DNA from: UBA11704 sp964491805
GTDB lineage: Bacteria; Patescibacteriota; Minisyncoccia; Phycocordibacterales; UBA5272
Direction: 5' to 3'
Length of the DNA stretch: 7,292 bases
Assembly (NCBI GenBank): GCA_964491805.1
Contig: CAZBGU010000031.1
Coordinates: 1 to 7,292, forward strand
The notes under the pieces were generated by a model that was not told the origin of the DNA, did not search any database, and was given only the letters and a program-made list of their open reading frames with translations. Of this stretch, positions 1 to 5,769 are shown in pieces; within the stretch, counting starts at the first letter, position 1; each line of letters begins with the position of its first letter. A program made the position numbers and the translations under genes.

Positions 1-2
1 CC

Positions 3-848
3 GCATCAAAGACGGGGAATGATCAGCCGAATGGAACGACAACGGTGGTGACGGTGGATAATACGTCGCCGGGGGATCCATCTTCTGCGGTCGGTACTGC
101 TCGTATTGATTCTGAACAAATTGTTGTCACATATACAAACACTACAGATCAGGATGCATCGTCAGTTCTTATTCTTCGTAAGGCTGGCAGTAGTGTTACA
201 GACAGTCCTACTGAAGGTACAACGTACTCTGCTGGCAATACTATTGGGGCATCAACTGTTGCATGTGTTTCAAGCAGCATCACACCAGGATCTCAGTCAA
301 CATGTACTTTCTCGCCACCAAGATCAACATATTATTATTATAAACTCTTTACCAAAGATTCTGCAGGGAACTATTCATCTGGCGTTGTTCCTACTGGTCA
401 ACCGTTTAATATACCTTCTCCTGCATCTGGCGCCTTTATTCTTGATCTAGAAGTTATGAACGGTGGAACCACAACGCAAAGTGGTGGTCTTGGAAATCAG
501 GGAGGTGGAGGAGGGGGTACAGGCACGACTACAAGTGCCACATCAACAAACTCTACATCTACGCCAGGTCAGGGCGGGGGTAGTGGCGACGTCGGATTTA
601 ATTGGGATGGAAGTGGAAAGTATGTTAAATCGTCATTTTTTGATTCATTCATAGCACTGTTTATGCCATATGAGCAGAAAAACGATATGAAGAACACCTC
701 GGAGAACACCCAGTCACTCCTCTCTATTCTGACCAGCTACCTCTCTGGGGGGCAGCTACACGCCTACGCTAAAGTAGATTCTTCTATTATTAGCAAGCAA
801 TCCATGCCTTGCTCTCTGACTATTCTTGGCTTTTGTGTTATTAGGTAG
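3..848 (+). CDS. C-terminal part of a secreted/surface protein with an Ig/Fn3-like domain and Gly/Thr/Ser-rich linker (5' end outside window)
   Basis: The reading frame is open to the left edge (first full codon at 3), so the GTG at 45 is not a convincing start and the gene is best treated as truncated by the window. Three zones are visible. At about 48-440 there is a beta-rich segment, with 'DNTSPGDPSS' at its start and 'YYYYKLFTKDSAGNYS' near its end, the pattern of fibronectin-III or bacterial Ig-like repeats; two cysteines (codons at 264 and 303) could form a disulfide. At about 462-596 there is a low-complexity linker of Gly, Thr and Ser with a run of six glycines. At 597-845 there is a tail that I do not recognise, with no LPXTG motif and no clear transmembrane helix. 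An extracellular or cell-surface role, for example adhesion, is an inference from composition. Long proteins of this style are common in Patescibacteria. The exact function is unknown. Confidence 0.75.
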   Translation, partial: ASKTGNDQPNGTTTVVTVDNTSPGDPSSAVGTARIDSEQIVVTYTNTTDQDASSVLILRKAGSSVTDSPTEGTTYSAGNTIGASTVACVSSSITPGSQSTCTFSPPRSTYYYYKLFTKDSAGNYSSGVVPTGQPFNIPSPASGAFILDLEVMNGGTTTQSGGLGNQGGGGGGTGTTTSATSTNSTSTPGQGGGSGDVGFNWDGSGKYVKSSFFDSFIALFMPYEQKNDMKNTSENTQSLLSILTSYLSGGQLHAYAKVDSSIISKQSMPCSLTILGFCVIR

Positions 849-878
849 GGAATAGTTCGTTGTTCTCCACATACAAAG

Positions 879-907
879 TTGCTTAATTTATAGATTTGGT
901 ATATAAT
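879..907 (+). promoter_or_regulatory. Sigma70-type promoter for the rpmF operon
   Basis: A perfect -10 box TATAAT (902-907) lies 17 bases after TTGCTT (879-884), a partial match to the -35 consensus. Transcription should start near 913-915, only 2-4 bases before the rpmF ATG at 917, so the mRNA would be leaderless or nearly so. The box lies inside the longer TTG-initiated version of the rpmF frame (from 896), which argues against that earlier start. Confidence 0.7.
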
Positions 908-916
908 TGTTTAACT

Positions 917-1108
917 ATGGTAGTACGAATGAGACATACACGAGCACATACGGCGAATCGTCGTAGTCATCATGCTCTAAAAGCAGCCAATCTTGTGGAA
1001 TGCAAGAATTGCAAGGCCCTCAAGACACCTCACCGTGTTTGTGATGCGTGTGGTTTTTATAAAGGTAAAAAAGCTCTATCAGTTAAGCCGAAGACTAAGA
1101 CAGCATAA
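917..1108 (+). CDS. rpmF: Ribosomal protein bL32
   Basis: This is a 63-residue structural protein of the large ribosomal subunit. The N-terminal arm is basic and reads MVVRMRHTR followed by NRRSHHALK, which matches the L32 family in the style I associate with Patescibacteria. A complete zinc ribbon is present: C29-x2-C32 and C42-x2-C45, in 'VECKNC' and 'HRVCDACGFYKG'. A short lysine-rich tail closes the protein. The ATG at 917 was chosen because the family begins with MVVRMRH and because the promoter -10 box lies just upstream; the frame could extend to a TTG at 896 but that would put the promoter inside the gene. No Shine-Dalgarno sequence is present. It is the first gene of a likely operon with nusB/nudix, rnc and tlyA, and the gap to the next gene is 63 bases. 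Confidence 0.95.
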   Translation: MVVRMRHTRAHTANRRSHHALKAANLVECKNCKALKTPHRVCDACGFYKGKKALSVKPKTKTA

Positions 1109-1171
1109 CTCTTGTCCCCTGATAAATTCTAACTTTCTAAAAGTTCTTTCAAAACAAAAATAACAAACAGT

Positions 1172-2089
1172 ATGAGTACCCGGCACATTGCTCGAACAAT
1201 CGCACTCCAGACGCTTTTCGAACTCGACATGAAGGACGAACTTAATCTTACCTTAGATACTGTTGAGCCTATCATTCTGAGGAATACAATAGAATTCGGT
1301 GAAGGGGTGAAAGATACTTCTTTCACAAAAAGCATAATTAATAATGCTCTTTCTAGACGTATAACAATTGATGATATTATTACTCGTGCTGCACCAGATT
1401 GGCCTCTTGAAAAGATTGGGGTGGTTGACCGCAACATTCTTCGTATCGGACTCACCGAACTTCTTTTTGGTGATAGAGCACAAGTTCCTCCAAAGGTTGC
1501 TATAGATGAGTCCATTGAGCTTGCAAAGGCATTTGCAGGAGAAACTTCTGGTAAATTTGTTAATGGTGTCCTTGGTGCGATTTACAAAGAAATGGGTGAG
1601 CCAGAAAAAGCACAGACAACAAAGACAAAAAAGGAGCATTTTGAATCAACAAAGCGTGAACTTCTTGCTGGTGCGGTTGTTTGTGCTATGAATAACAGCA
1701 AGCTCCAGATTGCTCTTGTTCATGATGTTTTTGGTTACTGGACTCTTCCTAAAGGACATATACAAGGTAGTGTTTCAACTGAGGATGAAGTTATTGCTGC
1801 AATAGCAAGAGAAATAGGCGTAGGTATTTCAATTATTGATAGACTTGGTGAGAACGAATATATCGCTAACAAGCCAGACCAAGGCAAAGTTGTGAAGCAT
1901 GTTGATTACTATCTTGGCATTACAGACTTTGTTCCACTCACCCTTGAAAAAAAAGGCGGACTTGATGAGGCGCGTTGGTTTTTTGCAAATGACGCAGTCT
2001 CTCTGCGTATGTATGATGATATAAAGGCAATCATTATCAAGGCTAAGTTGCTAATCGAGGAGAAAAACGTTTTTGTTTCTGTTTCTTAG
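1172..2089 (+). CDS. nusB: NusB antitermination factor fused to a C-terminal degenerate Nudix domain
   Basis: The 305-residue protein has two domains in one uninterrupted frame. Residues 1-~142 are NusB-like: 'RxxARxxALQxLFExD' at the N-terminus, 'VDRNILRIG' at 85-93 and 'PPKVAIDESIELAKAF..SGKFVNGVLGAI' through 137. NusB with NusE (S10) binds boxA RNA and supports rRNA antitermination. A charged linker (~143-162) leads to a Nudix fold of the Ap4A-hydrolase/MutT type: 'AGAVV' at 166-170, 'WTLPKGH' at 190-196, and 'DEARWF' near the end. Its Nudix box runs G195-V217 with the canonical 23-residue spacing, but four conserved positions are changed: Glu7 to Val201, Arg15 to Ala209, Glu16 to Ala210 and Glu19 to Arg213. 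Only Gly1, Glu20 (E214) and Gly22 remain, so hydrolase activity is doubtful. The domain may bind a nucleotide or serve as a structural module. There is no Shine-Dalgarno sequence. rnc follows after 42 bases. Confidence 0.9.
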   Translation: MSTRHIARTIALQTLFELDMKDELNLTLDTVEPIILRNTIEFGEGVKDTSFTKSIINNALSRRITIDDIITRAAPDWPLEKIGVVDRNILRIGLTELLFGDRAQVPPKVAIDESIELAKAFAGETSGKFVNGVLGAIYKEMGEPEKAQTTKTKKEHFESTKRELLAGAVVCAMNNSKLQIALVHDVFGYWTLPKGHIQGSVSTEDEVIAAIAREIGVGISIIDRLGENEYIANKPDQGKVVKHVDYYLGITDFVPLTLEKKGGLDEARWFFANDAVSLRMYDDIKAIIIKAKLLIEEKNVFVSVS

Positions 2090-2131
2090 TATTTATCTCG
2101 ATCTACCTACTAGAGTAATTTTACTGTATAC

Positions 2132-2827
2132 ATGACACTAGAAGAATTTAAAAATAATAATAATATTGTATTTATAAACGATGCATTACTAGAGCAGGCT
2201 TTTATTCATCGTAGTTTTATTAACGAGAATCCTCGTACCGGACTTGTACACAATGAACGTCTTGAGTTTTTGGGGGACGCAGTCCTTGAGCTTGTTGTTA
2301 CTGAATTTTTGTATAAAAAGTACCCATCCCACAACGAAGGTGACCTTACTGCGTATCGTTCAGCCCTTGTTAATGCAGTTACTCTCGGTGATGTTGCTTC
2401 TTCACTTGGTTTTAATGATATGATGAAATTATCCAAAGGTGAGTCAAAGGATGTACACCGAGCACGGTCATCAATCCTTGCTGATGCATATGAAGCTTTT
2501 GTTGGAGCATTGTATATTGATCAGGGGTACGGTTCTGTGCGTACTTTTATCTCAAACAGTCTCCTTGGAAAGACTGACGAAATAATACGTAGAGGTCTTT
2601 ATAAGGACGCTAAAAGTTTTGTACAAGAAAAGTCACAGGAATTATACTCGTTGACGCCTAGTTACAAGGTTATATCAGAGGAGGGTCCTGATCACGACAA
2701 GTTGTTCCTCGTCGGCATCTTTTTTGGTGAAAGTAAAATTGCTGAAGGAAAGGGTAAGAGTAAACAGGAAGCGGAGACTCAAGCAGCTCGCACTGCTCTT
2801 GAAGTTAAAGGATGGGTTGGCAGGTAA
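2132..2827 (+). CDS. rnc: Ribonuclease III
   Basis: This 231-residue protein cuts double-stranded RNA, classically the 16S/23S precursor stems and some mRNAs, and acts as a dimer with Mg2+. The catalytic domain (about 1-150) carries the family signature 'HNERLEFLGDAVL' at 40-52, with E42, E45 and D49, and the second acidic pair D118 and E121 in 'ILADAYEAFVGALYID'. The double-stranded RNA-binding domain (about 158-228) is complete, with 'DAKSFVQEKSQE' at its start and the 'GKGKSKQEAETQAARTALE' helix at its end. Length is normal for the family. An AAT run encodes four Asn at 8-11, just after the start; it appears harmless. No Shine-Dalgarno sequence precedes the ATG. The gene lies between nusB/nudix (42-base gap) and tlyA (38-base gap), fitting a shared rRNA-maturation operon. 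Confidence 0.97.
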   Translation: MTLEEFKNNNNIVFINDALLEQAFIHRSFINENPRTGLVHNERLEFLGDAVLELVVTEFLYKKYPSHNEGDLTAYRSALVNAVTLGDVASSLGFNDMMKLSKGESKDVHRARSSILADAYEAFVGALYIDQGYGSVRTFISNSLLGKTDEIIRRGLYKDAKSFVQEKSQELYSLTPSYKVISEEGPDHDKLFLVGIFFGESKIAEGKGKSKQEAETQAARTALEVKGWVGR

Positions 2828-2865
2828 CCTCTAGAGTAGGTTGCAGTAACACAACTGATAGCAGT

Positions 2866-3606
2866 ATGAGAATAGACCAAGCGCTTGTCCATAGGGGCCT
2901 ATGTGATAGTAGAAGTGAAGCCCAAGAGTGTATATCACAGGGTGTGGTGCTCTTGAATGGTGTGCCAACCACTAAACAAACTAAAAAAGTTACTGACACC
3001 GACACTTTAGAAGTCACCAATAGGCGAAAATTTGTCTCCAGGGGTGGCGAAAAGCTTGAAGGGGCACTTCAGTATGTCTATGGATCTTTAGAACAAGTAT
3101 CGAGAGTTATGAAGGGGAAAAGCGCATTAGATATTGGTTCCTCTACTGGTGGTTTTACCGACTGCCTTCTTTTATACGGTGCAAAGTCTGTTACTGCGGT
3201 TGATGTTGGAACATCTCAGCTCCACAACAAGCTAAAAATGGACAACAGAGTTATCTCATATGAAAATACTGACATTCGAGACTTCAATGCTGACAAAGCT
3301 TATGATTTCATTGTGGCCGATGTCTCGTTTATCGCACTCGAAAAAATAATGGATGTAATTCTTAATTTTGTTACTGACACAACTGAGCTGTTTCTTCTCA
3401 TTAAGCCACAATTTGAAGTTGGTAAAGGTAACACTAAAAAAGGGATTGTAAAGGATGAGCTGTTGCTTAAGAGTATACTAAAAAAATATGAGACACAACT
3501 AGAAAATAACTTTTCTCAGGTATTAATTTTCCCTTGTACTATTAAAGGTGGTGACGGTAATCAGGAATATTTTTTATATGCAACAAGAGGCGAACGCAGA
3601 AAATAA
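2866..3606 (+). CDS. tlyA: TlyA-family rRNA 2'-O-methyltransferase (S4 + FtsJ-like domains)
   Basis: The 246-residue protein has an N-terminal S4 RNA-binding domain (about 1-55, 'MRIDQALVHRGLCDSRSEA', 'VLLNG') and a Rossmann methyltransferase domain with the S-adenosylmethionine motif 'LDIGSSTGGFTD' at 88-99. The four residues expected for 2'-O-methyl transfer are visible: K63 in 'SRGGEKL', D152 in 'VADVSF', K180 in 'IKPQFE' and E234 in 'GNQEYF'. In mycobacteria TlyA methylates 16S and 23S rRNA and its loss gives capreomycin resistance; older annotation calls the family 'hemolysin A', a function not indicated here. The ATG at 2866 was chosen because the S4 domain starts there; the frame could extend to an ATG at 2812 that overlaps rnc, adding 18 residues without family match. 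It is the last gene of the plus-strand operon and is followed by a strong terminator. Confidence 0.93.
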   Translation: MRIDQALVHRGLCDSRSEAQECISQGVVLLNGVPTTKQTKKVTDTDTLEVTNRRKFVSRGGEKLEGALQYVYGSLEQVSRVMKGKSALDIGSSTGGFTDCLLLYGAKSVTAVDVGTSQLHNKLKMDNRVISYENTDIRDFNADKAYDFIVADVSFIALEKIMDVILNFVTDTTELFLLIKPQFEVGKGNTKKGIVKDELLLKSILKKYETQLENNFSQVLIFPCTIKGGDGNQEYFLYATRGERRK

Positions 3607-3622
3607 GTACCTCATTTATACT

Positions 3623-3670
3623 AAGACGAAAGAAAAAGCTACTTTTTCAAGTAGCTTTTTCTTTCGTCTT
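3623..3670. terminator. Bidirectional intrinsic terminator between tlyA and the RRM gene
   Basis: Arms 3623-3644 and 3649-3670 are perfectly complementary over 22 bp with a 4-base loop (TTTC). The outer stem includes AAGACGAAAG and the inner stem AGCTACTT. The A-rich left arm and T-rich right arm give U-rich stretches in the transcript from either strand. It sits 16 bases after the tlyA stop and 35 bases after the stop of the convergent RRM gene, so it can end both transcripts. Confidence 0.88.
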
Positions 3671-3705
3671 TATTCTATAAGGAATACCTTAAGAATACTC
3701 ATTAT

Positions 3706-3987
3706 TTAGAATGCGCGACGTGGGCGGTCCTCACGAGGAGCTAGTGGACGTGCAACATTAACTGTAAGACGACGTCCCTGGAACTCCTGATCGTGGAACA
3801 TAGCGATAGCCTTCTGAGCTTCTTCATCTGATGACATTTCAACGAAGCCGAAGCCCTTTGAGCGATTTGTCATCTTATCGATAATAATCTGTGCAGAAAC
3901 AACTGTTCCAGCAGCACTGAAGTGTGCCTTAAGATCATCGTTAGTAGAAGAGTAAGGAATACCACCTATGTAAAGTTTTGAATTCAT
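3706..3987 (-). CDS. Small single-RRM RNA-binding protein
   Basis: The 93-residue protein is almost entirely one RNA recognition motif. RNP2 is 'LYIGGI' at residues 5-10 and RNP1 is 'KGFGFVEM' at 44-51, with the aromatic residues (Y6, F46, F48) that stack on RNA bases. The C-terminal tail 'RPLAPREDRPRRAF' is short and basic, not the long glycine-rich tail of plant homologues. In cyanobacteria, related Rbp proteins rise in the cold and help mRNA handling or localisation; whether that applies here is unknown. The gene is transcribed from its own promoter about 85-110 bases upstream, giving a leader of about 75 bases that includes a 12-base palindrome, and it converges on tlyA at a shared terminator. 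The ATG is preceded by no Shine-Dalgarno sequence. Confidence 0.93.
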   Translation of the reverse strand: MNSKLYIGGIPYSSTNDDLKAHFSAAGTVVSAQIIIDKMTNRSKGFGFVEMSSDEEAQKAIAMFHDQEFQGRRLTVNVARPLAPREDRPRRAF

Positions 3988-4002
3988 TGATTTTAGAAAC
4001 TA

Positions 4003-4014
4003 ATTGTTAACAAT
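4003..4014. repeat. 12-base perfect palindrome in the RRM gene leader
   Basis: ATTGTTAACAAT is a perfect inverted repeat located 15 bases upstream of the RRM gene ATG, inside the predicted 5' leader. It could be a protein-binding operator or part of an mRNA structure near the start codon. No family of regulator is recognised from it. Confidence 0.4.
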
Positions 4015-4071
4015 AAGCCCTGAGCTACCAGTAATACAAGTGTAAAACATGAGAGTTGCTTATATTTCTCT

Positions 4072-4100
4072 ATTGTACCATATTAGAGTAAAAAAGTCCA
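4072..4100 (-). promoter_or_regulatory. Extended -10 promoter for the RRM gene
   Basis: On the minus strand TACAAT (4072-4077) is preceded by TGG (4078-4080), an extended -10 element, and TGGACT (4095-4100) lies 17 bases upstream as a partial -35 box. The expected transcription start is near 4065, giving a leader of roughly 75 bases, unusually long for this window. Confidence 0.5.
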
Positions 4101-4162
4101 GTACTTATCCCCAGAAATCTGCACAAATGATAAATTAAACGGAATGTAAACTTTGGTACTTA

Positions 4163-5638
4163 CTATAACTTTCCAAGATCAAGCGTCTGAGTAATACCAA
4201 TTTCCTTTACAAACTCATGCACATGAGAAACTATAATAATAGGCCCTTCGTATGCTTTCAATGCTTCAGCGATAACAGGAATATGGCGAAAATTAATATG
4301 ATTCGTTGGCTCGTCTAGAATTAGAAGTCCTGGTTGTTGTAAGCGAAGATAAGCAAACATCAATAGCCCTTTTTGCCCTTCAGACAGTAGACCAATTTTG
4401 CTTGCAAGTTGCGATGCTCCAAGGAGCATGCTTGCTGCAACCCGTCGCAAGAGCTGGTCATCTAGTCGTTTTAATACTTTCGCAAGTTCCTGATATGCTG
4501 ATTTCTCAAAATCTAGCGTAGAAAAATCTTGTCGATAATAACCTACTACAATTCCATCTTGAATAGAAACACCTTTCTCATTTCGTTTTGCAATTTTTTC
4601 AAGTAATGTTGTCTTACCAATACCGTTTGGTCCAATTATGTGAAGCTTGTCTCCTTTGCGAAGCTCGACATTTACTGAGCGCTTCACAGGTTTGCCGTCA
4701 TGAAGCACTTCTACATGTTCAAATTTAACTATGATACTACCGATGTCTTCCTGACAAGGAATAGTAAACGGTTTAATCGTGCGGTCTTCCTTCCGTACAT
4801 CAACCTTGCTATCTTCAAGTTCCTCAACCTCATCACGAAGCTTCGCTGCTAGTTTACGCATTTTGCCACCTTTGAGAGCAAAAAAGTTGACCTTGTCTTT
4901 ATTGTTTTGAATCTCTTTTTCGAGTTGAGCATTTGCACGTTCCGCTCGTTCTACTTCACGCTTAATTTCCTCAACCACTTTAAAATAGTTACCAACATAC
5001 TGCTCTATGCTATACGTCTGTGTATTAATATAGAGGACACCGTGCGTGAATGAATTGAGGAAGTCGGCATCGTGTGAGATCACGATCACTGTTTTGTCAT
5101 AAGCCTTCATAAAGTCGGTAAGAAGCTGAATTCCTGCTTTATCGAGGTTGTTGGTCGGTTCATCAAGAAGAAGAATGTCGGGATCTTGAATAAGTGCTTG
5201 GGCTATCAATAGTCTACCTTTCTGTCCACCAGACAAATCCTTGATTTGTTTATCAAGAGACACCTTTAGTTCTACGGTACTAAAAACGGAGCTAGCACGC
5301 TTGTCTATATCATAGACTTTTTCCTCAAATGCTGACTCGAGAAATTCACGAACAGTAAGATGCCACTTGCTGTGTGGGATGAACTGTTTTGCTATAGCAA
5401 TATGGAGTCCTTGTCCAACAATGATCCTACCTTCTTCAGGCTGGAGTTCACCCATGATCATAGAAAACAATGTCGACTTTCCAGCACCATTCTGTCCCAT
5501 TAATGTTAATTTAGTGCCACGACGTACAACAAAATTGGACTCAAAAAGAATAGGCTTATTTTCTCCATGATTAAAAGTGACATCTTCAAACCGAAGAATA
5601 ACTTCACCTCCTGCTGGAATTTGTTTTTCTACTGCCAT
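4163..5638 (-). CDS. ABC-F family ATPase (translation-associated, two ATP-binding cassettes)
   Basis: The 491-residue soluble protein has two ABC domains and no membrane segments, as in the ABC-F family, whose members act on the ribosomal E site or in antibiotic protection. Domain 1: Walker A 'GQNGAGKST' 48-56, signature LSGGQ 135-139, Walker B 'ILLLDEPTNNLD' 155-166, switch H189. A charged helical linker (about 209-294) corresponds to the P-site tRNA interaction region. Domain 2: Walker A 'GPNGIGKTT' 336-344, signature LSEGQ 418-422, Walker B 'LLILDEPTNHI' 438-448, switch H472. Domain 2 departs from consensus: LSEGQ for LSGGQ, and 'HINF' where the D-loop usually reads HLD. The protein ends 19 residues after H472, without the C-terminal extension of some members. 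The ATG at 5638 was preferred over a TTG at 5662, which would lie in the promoter/leader inverted repeat. Which subfamily it belongs to cannot be said. Confidence 0.92.
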   Translation of the reverse strand: MAVEKQIPAGGEVILRFEDVTFNHGENKPILFESNFVVRRGTKLTLMGQNGAGKSTLFSMIMGELQPEEGRIIVGQGLHIAIAKQFIPHSKWHLTVREFLESAFEEKVYDIDKRASSVFSTVELKVSLDKQIKDLSGGQKGRLLIAQALIQDPDILLLDEPTNNLDKAGIQLLTDFMKAYDKTVIVISHDADFLNSFTHGVLYINTQTYSIEQYVGNYFKVVEEIKREVERAERANAQLEKEIQNNKDKVNFFALKGGKMRKLAAKLRDEVEELEDSKVDVRKEDRTIKPFTIPCQEDIGSIIVKFEHVEVLHDGKPVKRSVNVELRKGDKLHIIGPNGIGKTTLLEKIAKRNEKGVSIQDGIVVGYYRQDFSTLDFEKSAYQELAKVLKRLDDQLLRRVAASMLLGASQLASKIGLLSEGQKGLLMFAYLRLQQPGLLILDEPTNHINFRHIPVIAEALKAYEGPIIIVSHVHEFVKEIGITQTLDLGKL

Positions 5639-5647
5639 AATAACAAA

Positions 5648-5661
5648 TGGCCTCAAGGCCA
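5648..5661. repeat. Inverted repeat in the ABC-F leader
   Basis: TGGCCT-CA-AGGCCA is a 6-bp perfect inverted repeat starting 9 bases upstream of the ABC-F ATG and just after the predicted transcription start (near 5664). As DNA it could be an operator; as RNA its two-base loop is tight, so a 5-bp stem with a four-base loop is more likely. A leader hairpin would fit attenuation or translational control, which is common for antibiotic-responsive ABC-F genes, but no leader peptide is visible. Confidence 0.35.
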
Positions 5662-5670
5662 AGTTTTACT

Positions 5671-5679
5671 ATGATAACA
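5671..5679 (-). promoter_or_regulatory. Extended -10 promoter for the ABC-F gene
   Basis: On the minus strand TGT-TATCAT matches the TGN-TATAAT extended -10 pattern with one mismatch. No good -35 box lies upstream, which is usual for extended -10 promoters. Transcription from near 5664 would give a leader of about 25 bases that contains the inverted repeat. Confidence 0.45.
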
Positions 5680-5740
5680 CGGATTGTCTTTTGCGTACAG
5701 AATTTTAATTTTGTGTAAATAATAGATTCGACTGATGCTA

Positions 5741-5749
5741 TGCTATACT
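5741..5749 (+). promoter_or_regulatory. Extended -10 promoter for the DHH phosphoesterase gene
   Basis: TGC-TATACT is an extended -10 element with a near-consensus hexamer (5744-5749). No clear -35 is seen. Transcription should start near 5756, leaving about 14 bases (ACATACAACAAC before the ATG) with no Shine-Dalgarno sequence. It is back to back with the ABC-F promoter about 60 bases away. It overlaps the first codons of the longer DHH frame (ATG at 5740), which supports the ATG at 5770 as the start. Confidence 0.6.
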
Positions 5750-5769
5750 TTTGTTCTACATACAACAAC

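Noticed and set aside
792..813. Hairpin AGCAAG...CTTGCT followed by T-rich sequence as a terminator of the surface protein gene
   Set aside because: It lies inside the coding sequence, about 35 bases before the stop, has only a short stem with a bulge, and no clean U-run follows.
896..916. Longer rpmF starting at TTG 896
   Set aside because: The extra seven residues do not match L32 and would contain the consensus -10 box.
1109..1171. Separate promoter for nusB/nudix
   Set aside because: The gap is AT-rich but shows no convincing -10/-35 pair; read-through from the rpmF promoter is simpler.
1129..1639. Minus-strand open frames opposite nusB/nudix
   Set aside because: They are antisense shadows of a gene with clear domain motifs, and their translations show no family features.
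2147..2165. AAT-repeat tract near the rnc start as a phase-variation repeat
   Set aside because: The unit is three bases, so length change keeps the frame, and the tract is very short.
2812..2865. Longer tlyA start at ATG 2812 overlapping rnc
   Set aside because: The added 18 residues have no family support; the S4 domain begins exactly at the ATG at 2866.
4101..4162. Terminator after the ABC-F gene
   Set aside because: There is a T6 run on the minus strand (about 4091-4096), but no stable stem directly before it.
5639..5662. Longer ABC-F start at TTG 5662
   Set aside because: A rare start codon whose added codons are the inverted repeat; an ATG lies at 5638.
5740..5769. Longer DHH gene start at ATG 5740
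   Set aside because: The start codon overlaps a TGN-TATACT promoter element, so it would not be transcribed.
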